Part shown: in pieces, positions 1-5,802 of the stretch
Layout: every line of letters begins with the position of its first letter
How positions within the stretch are numbered: position 1 is the stretch's first letter
Source of the DNA: Candidatus Zixiibacteriota bacterium
GTDB taxonomy: Bacteria; Zixibacteria; MSB-5A5; GN15; FEB-12
Reading direction: 5' to 3'
Assembly (NCBI GenBank): GCA_023700785.1
Contig: JAMPYH010000147.1
Location: 1-6,870 of the forward strand
DNA: 6,870 bases
The notes under the pieces: generated by a model
Databases searched by the model: none
What the model was told of the DNA's origin: nothing
The model's input: the letters and a program-made list of their open reading frames with translations, nothing else
Program-made: the position numbers and the translations under genes

Positions 1-1
1 C

Positions 2-913
2 GGCGGTCCGTTCCACTATTTACTGCGCAATCATGTCAACGAGCTCTGCTTGACCTGCCATGATGGTAATTTCTGGGCTCCGGACGTTCTCGGCGCTCCG
101 ACTGGCGCGGTCACGAACCGTCTCGGTGGCGCGTTGAACATCGCCGGCGGGACCGTCACCGGCTACCACGAGTCCGATGGTCACTCCCTCGGATTCGCGG
201 GTCTCGCTCCTGGCCAGACCGGAGCCAGTGGCACTACCTCCTGGACCAACTCAGACGGTCTGGATTGCGTTGACTGCCACACGCAGCATGGCCGCAAAGC
301 CGGCTCGGGTGCCACCGCTACTTCCATCTATCGCAACCTCTCGTGGCCCGGCAGCTCTGCTGCGGCCGGCTATATGAGCTATGCGGTTGGGACTTTCGAC
401 CCGACCAAGGATGTGTTTGAGCGCATCCCGGCGTCCTATGACAATGCTGACGTTGATTTCGCTGAGCCGGTTTCGACGGCGTCCGACTACGCGCTGTTCT
501 GCTCAAAGTGCCATGGTGACTTCCACGGCAACGCGGCCAACACCAACATGCGCGACCAAACCTATCCGACGGCTGGAGCCGGCTGGCTCCGTCACCCGGT
601 TGCCGACGCCAATATCGGCGGACTCACCGGTGGCCACTCCTCTGTTTCCCGCGCCTGGGGCGCCCGCCTCTATCGCGTGAAAGTTATGTCTCCGCTTGAG
701 GATTGGGGAACTCAGGGCACCGCTCTCGGAGCGACTTCGACTGTAAGCCACACGCCGAGCTGCATGACCTGCCACAAGGCGCACGGCACTAAGAACGCCT
801 ATGGCCTCATCTTCCCGGACTACGATTACACGACTGGGGCGATGACCGCGATCACCGAAGATGGTGGCGGCGCCAACTACATGGGCCTCTGCCGTCAGTG
901 CCACGTTCAGTAA
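2..913 (+). CDS. Multiheme cytochrome c with paired CXXCH motifs (5' end missing)
   Basis: The reading frame is open from base 2 to a TAA at 911-913, giving 303 residues of a longer protein; the start lies outside the window. Five CXXCH heme-attachment motifs are visible: CLTCH (47-61), CVDCH (266-280), CSKCH (500-514), CMTCH (761-775) and CRQCH (890-904). The last heme is only two residues from the C terminus. Motifs two and four are followed by His-rich 'THQH/KAHG'-type stretches (HTQHG, HKAHG), and motifs four and five are 43 residues apart, as in the doubled-CXXCH cytochrome family. The first visible motif (ELCLTCHDG) looks like the second half of such a pair, so at least one more heme probably lies upstream. 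Covalent heme attachment means it must be exported, and a role in periplasmic or extracellular electron transfer is inferred. The electron partner cannot be told. The TTG at 50 falls inside the first heme motif and is not a start. The gene ends at the terminator at 938-969. Confidence 0.93.
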   Translation, partial: GGPFHYLLRNHVNELCLTCHDGNFWAPDVLGAPTGAVTNRLGGALNIAGGTVTGYHESDGHSLGFAGLAPGQTGASGTTSWTNSDGLDCVDCHTQHGRKAGSGATATSIYRNLSWPGSSAAAGYMSYAVGTFDPTKDVFERIPASYDNADVDFAEPVSTASDYALFCSKCHGDFHGNAANTNMRDQTYPTAGAGWLRHPVADANIGGLTGGHSSVSRAWGARLYRVKVMSPLEDWGTQGTALGATSTVSHTPSCMTCHKAHGTKNAYGLIFPDYDYTTGAMTAITEDGGGANYMGLCRQCHVQ

Positions 914-937
914 GATCTGAACCATTCTGACAAAATG

Positions 938-969
938 GAGGAGAGCCGAACGGCTCTCCTCTTTTTTTT
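938..969 (+). terminator. Rho-independent terminator of the cytochrome gene
   Basis: A perfect 10-bp stem (938-947 with 952-961, GAGGAGAGCC against GGCTCTCCTC) with a GAAC tetraloop is followed directly by eight T residues (962-969). It starts 25 bases after the cytochrome stop codon. Read from the other strand the hairpin is followed by CCATTTTG, so weak termination of leftward read-through is also possible. Confidence 0.95.
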
Positions 970-1000
970 GCGCCGTAGGCCGCGAAAGCCGCCAAATGAG

Positions 1001-1028
1001 AAGCGGCAAGTCGTGAGACCTGCCGCTT
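1001..1028 (-). terminator. 12-bp hairpin after the EF-G-like gene, possible terminator
   Basis: On the minus strand AAGCGGCAGGTC (1028-1017) pairs with GACTTGCCGCTT (1012-1001) around a TCAC tetraloop. This is 12 continuous pairs with one G.U wobble. On the plus strand the wobble becomes an A-C mismatch, so the fold suits the leftward transcript that ends the gene at 1060. The following bases (CTCATTTGG) hold only a weak T run, so it may be an inefficient or factor-assisted terminator, or an mRNA 3'-end stabiliser. Confidence 0.6.
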
Positions 1029-1059
1029 ATTGGTATCAAGTATCAGTGGGAGCGAATAT

Positions 1060-3144
1060 CTAGGCTTCTGCCGCGGCCATCGCTTTCGCCTCGGCGATGA
1101 TCTTATCGGCGGTCTCCCGTGGAACATCTTCGTAATGCGAGAACTCGACAGTATAAAGCCCCTGTCCCTGAGTCATTGAACGAAGATCCACAGAATACTG
1201 GTAGAGCTCCGCCTGCGGAACCTGGGCGCGGATCTTCTGGTTGGGACCGTCCGGATCCATCCCCTGCACCTTCCCGCGGCGGGACGACAGGTCTCCCATC
1301 ACATCGCCCGTGAACTCGTTCGGCACGAGCACCTCGAGATTGAAGATCGGCTCGAGGAGAACCGGTTTGCACTCCAGGAAGCCTTCCTTGAAGGCCATGG
1401 AACCGGCGATCTTGAATGCCATATCCGAGGAGTCAACATCGTGATAGGATCCGAAGTAGAGCGCGACCTTAACATCCACAACTGGCGCGCCGGCCAAACC
1501 GCCATGGTGCATCTGTTCGATTACCCCCTTTTCGACTGCCGGGATATACTTGCCGGGGATCACACCACCGGTGATCTCGTTGAGGAACTCGAACCCCGCG
1601 CCCCGCTGGTTTGGCTCGATGCGGATATAGACATCGCCGTACTGGCCACGACCGCCGGACTGCTTTTTATGCTTGTACTGTTTCTCAACCTTGCCGCGCA
1701 CCGTTTCACGGTAAGCGATCTTCGGCTTGGCCAGGTCGGCCTCCACACCAAAGCGCTTCTGCAGCTTCTCCATTAGTACTTCAATATGAGTCGAACCCTG
1801 TGCGTACAGCACCAACTGGTGCAGAGCGCCGTCGTTAACGACACGAAACGTCGGGTCTTCCTCGTGAAGTTTGTTCAGACCGGTCCCGATCTTTTCTTCC
1901 TCCCCTTTGGCTTTCGGCTTCACCGCCACATCCATGACCGGATTGGGGAAGGCGACGACCGGAATGGTCACTGAAAAATCTTTCTCGGCAAGAGTATTAC
2001 CGCTGTGCGTGTCACGCAGCTTGACCAACGCGCCGATATCTCCGGCGGCGGCGCCGTCGATGTCGATACGATTTTTCCCCTGGAAGGTATAGATATGTCC
2101 GATCCGCTCAGACGACGACGTCTGCTGGTTGACCAATTCCAGGCTGGGGCGAACCGCGCCGGAATAAACCCGGAAGAAAGACATGTCTCCCATATGGCTC
2201 TCGGAGATCGTTTTGAAAACAAATGCGACTGTCTTTCCTGAAGGATCGCATTTGATCTGGAGTGGCTCTTTCGAATTTGTCTTGATGGCTGACTCAGGCG
2301 CTACCTGATTCGGCGCCGGAAGGTACTCAACTATGAAATCCAGGATCAGTCGTGCGCCGATATTTTTCGCCATGGAGCCGAATAACACAGGGAACAGCTG
2401 GCCCTTGAGCATGCCGTTGCGCAGGCCGGTCAAAACTTCGGCGTCAGAAAGAGTACCGTCAGCAAAGTACTTTTCCATCAAGGCGTCGTCGGTCTCGGCG
2501 GCGACCTCTATCAGCGCCTCTCGCTGCGCTTCGGCGTCAGCTTTCAGATCCCCTGGGATGTCGATATCCTGGCGCTTCCCCTGAGCATCGAAAGTATATG
2601 CCTTCATGTGGAGCAGATCGACCACTCCCTTGAACGTCTCCGCCTCGCCGATCGGGATCTGAACCGCTACGGCATGTTTGCCGATGGCGTTCTGGATGGA
2701 GTCAAGGGCGGTGCGCCACTTGACATGCTCGCGATCCATCTTGTTGACAAAAAAGAAGCGGGCCATCCCGTTATCCGACATTGCCCGCCACTGAATGCGC
2801 GTACCGATCTCGATGCCTGACGCGGCATCGATTACAATCCCGACGGTTTCACACACTTTCATCGCGGACAGCAGCTCGCCCATAAACTCGACATGCCCAG
2901 GGCAGTCAAGCAGATTGATCTTGGTTTCCTGGTGAACCGCCGCGAGCAGCTTGAGCGAGAGCGAGGTCTTCCGAGAGATCTCCCCGTCGCCATAGTCAAA
3001 CAAGGAGGAACCCTCATCAACTCGTCCGACCCGGTTATTGGCGCCCAGAATGAACGCAAGCGTATCAGCCAGGCTGGTTTTCCCCGAGCCGCGAGAACCA
3101 GCCAGACAGACATTTCTGATCTTATCCGAAGCAAATTCCTTCAC
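1060..3144 (-). CDS. Elongation factor G-like translational GTPase
   Basis: This 694-residue protein has the full five-domain EF-G layout and the usual EF-G length. In the GTPase domain the P-loop GSRGSGKT is at 16-23, the G3 motif DCPGH at 80-84, NKMD at 134-137 and a G5-like GSMAK at 256-260; a G' insert spans about 160-250. Domain II is about 297-392 (FFRVYSG, ERIG), domain III about 395-470, domain IV about 475-595 (SGGRGQYGDV, tip loop GSYHDVDSS with His568, IAGSMAFK) and domain V about 597-675 (GDVMGDLSSRRG). Domain IV is what lets EF-G push tRNA-mRNA through the ribosome. Switch I is not the canonical RGITI but ISRKTSLSL (about 56-64), which I associate with the second, EF-G-like group (EF-G2 type) rather than the housekeeping factor. 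The exact role, whether translocation, recycling or a condition-specific task, cannot be told. The start is GTG at 3144-3142, chosen because GGAGG lies six bases upstream (3155-3151). The gene has its own promoter and follows the yceI terminator, so it is probably a single-gene unit. Confidence 0.93.
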   Translation of the reverse strand: MKEFASDKIRNVCLAGSRGSGKTSLADTLAFILGANNRVGRVDEGSSLFDYGDGEISRKTSLSLKLLAAVHQETKINLLDCPGHVEFMGELLSAMKVCETVGIVIDAASGIEIGTRIQWRAMSDNGMARFFFVNKMDREHVKWRTALDSIQNAIGKHAVAVQIPIGEAETFKGVVDLLHMKAYTFDAQGKRQDIDIPGDLKADAEAQREALIEVAAETDDALMEKYFADGTLSDAEVLTGLRNGMLKGQLFPVLFGSMAKNIGARLILDFIVEYLPAPNQVAPESAIKTNSKEPLQIKCDPSGKTVAFVFKTISESHMGDMSFFRVYSGAVRPSLELVNQQTSSSERIGHIYTFQGKNRIDIDGAAAGDIGALVKLRDTHSGNTLAEKDFSVTIPVVAFPNPVMDVAVKPKAKGEEEKIGTGLNKLHEEDPTFRVVNDGALHQLVLYAQGSTHIEVLMEKLQKRFGVEADLAKPKIAYRETVRGKVEKQYKHKKQSGGRGQYGDVYIRIEPNQRGAGFEFLNEITGGVIPGKYIPAVEKGVIEQMHHGGLAGAPVVDVKVALYFGSYHDVDSSDMAFKIAGSMAFKEGFLECKPVLLEPIFNLEVLVPNEFTGDVMGDLSSRRGKVQGMDPDGPNQKIRAQVPQAELYQYSVDLRSMTQGQGLYTVEFSHYEDVPRETADKIIAEAKAMAAAEA

Positions 3145-3210
3145 CAGATTCCTCCGTTATCTATATCGCAAAACGACGCATTTTGAGTCTATCTTAGTGC
3201 CGAAACGGTC

Positions 3211-3239
3211 AACATATAGCCGAATCGCGGTTTTGTCAA
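3211..3239 (-). promoter_or_regulatory. Sigma-70-like promoter for the EF-G-like gene
   Basis: On the minus strand a perfect -35 TTGACA (3239-3234) is separated by 17 bases from TATGTT (3216-3211, four of six consensus bases). Transcription would start near 3204, giving a leader of about 60 bases before the GTG at 3144. It sits between the yceI terminator and the gene. This is a consensus match by eye. Confidence 0.6.
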
Positions 3240-3270
3240 ACGGATTTGGGTTGAGATAACGCTTTGTGGG

Positions 3271-3303
3271 ACAGAAGAAAACCCGTCCTTTTTGGGGACG
3301 GGT
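3271..3303 (-). terminator. Rho-independent terminator after yceI
   Basis: On the minus strand ACCCGTCC (3303-3296) pairs with GGACGGGT (3288-3281) around a seven-base loop, and the stem runs into TTTTCTTCTGT. It begins 28 bases after the yceI stop and separates yceI from the EF-G-like gene. Confidence 0.85.
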
Positions 3304-3331
3304 CTCCGAATCGAGGTCGAACGATCGGTGA

Positions 3332-3943
3332 TCAGCCTTTGGGGGCCGGCTCCGGTTTCGGTTTGACCAACTGGATCTCAAGATTGATAGTGACATCGTC
3401 GCTAACCACCAGTCCGCCGGTCTCCAAAGCGGCATTCCATTGCACGCCAAACTCCATCCGCTTGATGGTAGCGGTAGCCGAGAAACCGGCACGGTCGCCG
3501 CGCGCGGTCTCGATCATGCCGTTCTTAACGACATCAAACGTCACCGGCTTGGTTGTGCCGCGTATGGTGAGGTCGCCCATGATCTTAAAGTTGTCACCGG
3601 TGCCAAGCTCGAGCTTGGTTGACTTGAAAGTCATCTGAGGGAACGAATCGACCAGAAAAAAGTCACCCGAACGAAGGTGGTTGTCGCGCCGCTCGTTGTC
3701 GGTGCTGATCGAAGTCGTCTGAACAGTAAACTCGACCGACGAATTGGCGATATTGGCCGGGTCAAAAGTAACCGTAGCGTCGAAATCCTTAAAGTGTCCG
3801 TTGACCTTGCTGACCAGCATATGGCGCACGGTGAACCCGACGTTCGAGTGGGTCTTGTCAAGTTTCCAGTCCTCGGCGTGAATGCCGACAGCAGAGAAAG
3901 CAAAAAGCGCGACTACAGCCGCGAAAACGCGGGTACCTTTCAT
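3332..3943 (-). CDS. yceI: YceI family periplasmic protein (lipocalin-like fold)
   Basis: This 203-residue protein has an N-terminal signal peptide (MKGTRVF, then a hydrophobic stretch to about residue 20) with a likely cleavage after Ala23 (GIHA/EDW). The mature part carries the YceI pattern: W-x-L-D-x-x-H-S at the start (WKLDKTHSNVGF), RHMLVSKVNGHFKDF, the strand pair around SVEFTVQTTSIST, then RDNHLRSGDFF and FPQMTFKST. Known family members are eight-stranded beta-barrels that bind isoprenoid or similar lipids in the periplasm, and some are base- or stress-induced. The ligand here is unknown. The C-terminal tail KPKPEPAPKG is probably disordered. The ATG at 3943-3941 was chosen because it opens the signal peptide and has GGAGG four bases upstream. 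An in-frame ATG at 4024 would add 27 residues ahead of the signal peptide and has no ribosome binding site. The gene ends at the terminator at 3271-3303. Confidence 0.92.
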   Translation of the reverse strand: MKGTRVFAAVVALFAFSAVGIHAEDWKLDKTHSNVGFTVRHMLVSKVNGHFKDFDATVTFDPANIANSSVEFTVQTTSISTDNERRDNHLRSGDFFLVDSFPQMTFKSTKLELGTGDNFKIMGDLTIRGTTKPVTFDVVKNGMIETARGDRAGFSATATIKRMEFGVQWNAALETGGLVVSDDVTINLEIQLVKPKPEPAPKG

Positions 3944-3970
3944 GGGTCCTCCGTAAAGGTGAATCTTGTT

Positions 3971-3999
3971 ATTGTCCAACTGGACTTCTGCCAATTCAA
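3971..3999 (-). promoter_or_regulatory. Weak candidate promoter for yceI
   Basis: On the minus strand TTGAAT (3999-3994) and GACAAT (3976-3971) are 17 bases apart, each matching four of six consensus bases. The implied start gives a leader of about 25 bases before the yceI ATG. It is the best pair I found in the 151-base gap 3944-4094 but could be chance. Confidence 0.25.
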
Positions 4000-4094
4000 C
4001 ATCTTTTACCGCATATAGTTCCATGAGTCAGAAGAACTGCCAGAATTGACAATTCACTCTAAAAACGACCCCTAAGTTGTTACACCAAAGGAGG

Positions 4095-4475
4095 CTATCT
4101 CGCCATGAAAACCAGCACTGCACCGGTGACGTAAGCCGCGACCCACCAAATATAGGCGTATCTGGAATAGAGATGCAGTAAGTCCGGTACTTGACCCTCT
4201 TTGTACCGCGACCAATGACGCCAGATCAGGAAAGTGTCAAGCGTCATGGCGAATAGCGACGAATAGCCGAGGATACCATGCAGGCTGAAAGGGGAATTGG
4301 ATGAGCCGATGATCATGCAGATCGTGGCGGTAATATCGAAAAACACACCGGCCGTGAGAAAACGGAGAACTCGTGGCGTAACCTGATGTCCGCGCTGTTC
4401 GCTAATGACCGCTATACTGTAGGATACCAGCGCGAGGTTGACGATGATCGTTCCGGCAATGAGTACTGGTTTCAT
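4095..4475 (-). CDS. Small four-helix membrane protein, TIGR03987/HsmA-like
   Basis: This 126-residue protein is mostly hydrophobic, with four likely membrane helices at about 4-24, 37-57, 63-84 and 101-123 and short charged loops (SEQRGH, RHWSRYKEG). Within the helices are a conserved-looking Asp47 (FFDITAT) and His66 (SLHGILGY), plus WRHW at 85-88 and a Trp pair near 110-111. Length, helix count and the spacing of 'D..aT..M' and 'LHG..G' resemble the uncharacterised small membrane family annotated as TIGR03987 or HsmA. I make this link from memory and hold it moderately. No biochemical function is known to me. The ATG at 4475-4473 is preceded only by a weak AGG. It starts 36 bases after the rlmB-type gene, so it is probably translated from the same mRNA. 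No intrinsic terminator was found after its TAG stop. Confidence 0.75.
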   Translation of the reverse strand: MKPVLIAGTIIVNLALVSYSIAVISEQRGHQVTPRVLRFLTAGVFFDITATICMIIGSSNSPFSLHGILGYSSLFAMTLDTFLIWRHWSRYKEGQVPDLLHLYSRYAYIWWVAAYVTGAVLVFMAR

Positions 4476-4511
4476 GGGGGCCTAAGTTGTCCTGCGAAGT
4501 TGAACGAGCGG

Positions 4512-5090
4512 TTACGCCTTCTTGAGCCTTTGGCGGACTGCCTCGAAGAGGCAGACCCCTGTCGCGACCGAGACATTAAGGCTTTCGATGGTGCCAAGCA
4601 TCGGGATATTCACCAAAGTGTCGCATTTCTCACGGGTAAGACGACGCAGTCCGGTTCCCTCGAAACCCATTACTAGACCGAGCGGGCCGGTGAGCTTGAT
4701 ATCAAACAGCGACTGTTTGGCCTCGGAAGCCGCGCCGACGATCCAGACCCCCTTGTCCTTCAAGTGGTCCAGCGTGCGAGCGAGGTTGGTGACCTGGGCA
4801 AAGGGGAGCTTCTCTGCCGCGCCGCAGGCAACACGGCTGACTGTTTCAGTGATTGAAACCGCGCGATCTTTGGGGGCGACCAGCGCATGGACGCCGGCTG
4901 CCTCTGCTGTTCTCATGCAGGCGCCGAGATTATGCGGATCCTGCACACCATCGAGGATCAGGAGAAACGGCGGAGTTTTCAGAGTATCGAGCAGGCCAAG
5001 CAATCCGTTTTCATCGAGAATACGGCCAGCCGACCGATAGTCGGTATGCGCGTGACGGCGTAGATGTTGTGAGCGGGGATTCTGTCCCAT
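4512..5090 (-). CDS. rlmB: RlmB-type 23S rRNA (guanosine-2'-O)-methyltransferase, short form
   Basis: This 192-residue SPOUT (SpoU/TrmH) methyltransferase uses S-adenosylmethionine to methylate a ribose 2'-OH; RlmB acts on G2251 of 23S rRNA. The three trefoil-knot motifs are clear: motif 1 at 54-60 (NLGACMR, with the family's catalytic Arg60), motif 2 at 140-150 (VMGFEGTGLRR, Glu144) and motif 3 at 162-180 (IPMLGTIES then LNVSVATGVC). From residue 41 on (PFLLILDGVQDPHNLGA, VPKDR-like APKDR, VACGAAE, VTNLART) it closely follows E. coli RlmB as I remember it. That protein has about 243 residues with an L30e-like RNA-binding domain at the N terminus; here that domain is absent and residues 1-25 match nothing I recognise. 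The ATG at 5090 has no Shine-Dalgarno, and an in-frame TAA lies 12 bases upstream, so the frame cannot be longer. It may be a truncated yet active enzyme, a leaderless gene or a decaying copy. The membrane gene at 4475 follows closely. Confidence 0.88.
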   Translation of the reverse strand: MGQNPRSQHLRRHAHTDYRSAGRILDENGLLGLLDTLKTPPFLLILDGVQDPHNLGACMRTAEAAGVHALVAPKDRAVSITETVSRVACGAAEKLPFAQVTNLARTLDHLKDKGVWIVGAASEAKQSLFDIKLTGPLGLVMGFEGTGLRRLTREKCDTLVNIPMLGTIESLNVSVATGVCLFEAVRQRLKKA

Positions 5091-5100
5091 CAGATAAAAT

Positions 5101-5106
5101 TACAAC
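5101..5106 (-). promoter_or_regulatory. Possible -10 element implying a leaderless rlmB transcript
   Basis: On the minus strand TGTAAT (5 of 6 consensus bases) ends eight bases before the ATG at 5090, so transcription would start at or very near the start codon. This would explain the missing Shine-Dalgarno. No good -35 is present: TTGGTA occurs but only 15 bases away. The call is tentative. Confidence 0.25.
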
Positions 5107-5122
5107 GGGACAGCCGGAATAC

Positions 5123-5160
5123 CAAGAGAAAAGCGGACGAGCGTGAATCGCTCATCCGCT
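5123..5160 (-). terminator. Rho-independent terminator after the cupin gene
   Basis: On the minus strand AGCGGATGAGCG (5160-5149) pairs with CGCTCGTCCGCT (5143-5132): 12 pairs with one U.G wobble around an ATTCA loop. TTTTCTCTT follows. It begins 22 bases after the cupin stop and ends about 30 bases before the rlmB ATG, so rlmB needs its own promoter or read-through. Confidence 0.9.
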
Positions 5161-5181
5161 CCGTCTTGCGGTTGATCAGGA

Positions 5182-5616
5182 CTATTGCTTGCCTGGCGCG
5201 TCGCCGGATTTGCCGGGAGCGGGCTCTTTCAACTCAACCACGAGAATGGAGATCTTCGTCTTCCCCAGGTTCATCGCCGAATGAGATTCCGCCGGGATCC
5301 AGAAACAATCACCGACCTTGGCGGTGATCTCCTGGGTCTTCCCTTCGGCGTTGGTGATCGAAAGCATGCCGCCCTCGAGCACGTAGCCGGCATGATCCGG
5401 ATGCGAGTGCATCGCGATCTTGCCGCCCGGTTCAAAAGTGACCTGGAGAATACGGAGCCGCTCGTTCTCCATGACCAGTTTGTAGATATCCGGACCGACG
5501 TCAAGCGGGTCCATCGACGCGGCTTTGGTTTCCTCTTTGGCGCTGACAGTGGACCAGGTGGCGAAACTGCCCATGGCAAGCACGAGCACGGCGAACAGGA
5601 TCAGGACGTTCCTCAT
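5182..5616 (-). CDS. Secreted single-domain cupin protein
   Basis: This 144-residue protein has a signal peptide (MRNV, then hydrophobic 4-20) with a probable cleavage after Ala26 (STVSA/KEE). The mature part is one cupin beta-barrel. Motif 1 is GGKIAMHSHPDHAGYVLEGG, giving His70 and His72 of the HxH metal site, with Asp74 or His75 where a further ligand could sit. Motif 2 is GDCFWIPAESHSAMN (102-116), giving the third histidine His112. The usual glutamate ligand of motif 1 is not at its normal place, as in the HSHPDH-type cupins. A metal-binding periplasmic protein is therefore likely; whether it is an enzyme or a binding protein is unknown. The C terminus (PAPGKSGDAPGKQ) looks disordered. 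The ATG at 5616-5614 was chosen for its AGGAGG seven bases upstream (5629-5624) and its signal peptide. It is a single-gene unit with a strong promoter at 5755-5783 and a terminator at 5123-5160. Confidence 0.88.
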   Translation of the reverse strand: MRNVLILFAVLVLAMGSFATWSTVSAKEETKAASMDPLDVGPDIYKLVMENERLRILQVTFEPGGKIAMHSHPDHAGYVLEGGMLSITNAEGKTQEITAKVGDCFWIPAESHSAMNLGKTKISILVVELKEPAPGKSGDAPGKQ

Positions 5617-5754
5617 GATTTTTCCTCCTGAGGATGTTGACGGTTGTATCTGCCCGGACTGGTTATCGTCGTTGAATCGAATACGGTAGCGCCAAATGGC
5701 GTTTGCCGGCGCCGGAACAGCCATGCCGATCGGACGGCGCGAGCCGACCGAGGT

Positions 5755-5783
5755 AGTATATCATGGACTGTCACGGTCGTCAA
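5755..5783 (-). promoter_or_regulatory. Strong sigma-70-like promoter for the cupin gene
   Basis: On the minus strand TTGACG (5783-5778, 5/6) and TATACT (5760-5755, 5/6) are exactly 17 bases apart. The predicted start near 5748 gives a leader of about 130 bases before the cupin ATG at 5616. The -35 lies 20 bases beyond the stop of the upstream SRPBCC gene. Confidence 0.75.
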
Positions 5784-5802
5784 TAAATTTGCGTGGCGGC
5801 GG

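Noticed and set aside
50..913. TTG at 50 as the start of the cytochrome gene.
   Set aside because: It falls inside the CLTCH heme motif, and the frame is open to the window edge, so the true start is upstream.
503..1039. A 178-codon open frame on the minus strand antisense to the cytochrome gene.
   Set aside because: It lies opposite a gene with five CXXCH motifs, crosses the terminator at 938-969, and its product is Arg/Ala-rich with no recognisable domain. It is a shadow of GC-rich coding.
3944..4024. A 27-residue N-terminal extension of YceI from an ATG at 4024.
   Set aside because: It has no ribosome binding site and would place charged residues before a clear signal peptide; the ATG at 3943 has GGAGG upstream.
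4043..4055. The palindrome GAATTGACAATTC as an operator upstream of yceI.
   Set aside because: Arms of six bases with a one-base centre are expected once or twice by chance in this window, and it does not overlap a convincing promoter.
4071..4490. The direct repeat CCTAAGTTGT at 4071-4080 and 4481-4490, on either side of the small membrane gene, as an insertion footprint.
   Set aside because: About twenty chance pairs of identical 10-mers are expected in a sequence this long. The flanking bases do not extend the match and no mobile-element gene lies between.
5030..5160. A frameshift separating the rlmB catalytic domain from an N-terminal domain.
   Set aside because: All three minus-strand frames were read upstream. 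None encodes an RlmB-like N terminus, and the cupin terminator occupies the space, so this is absence rather than a simple frameshift.
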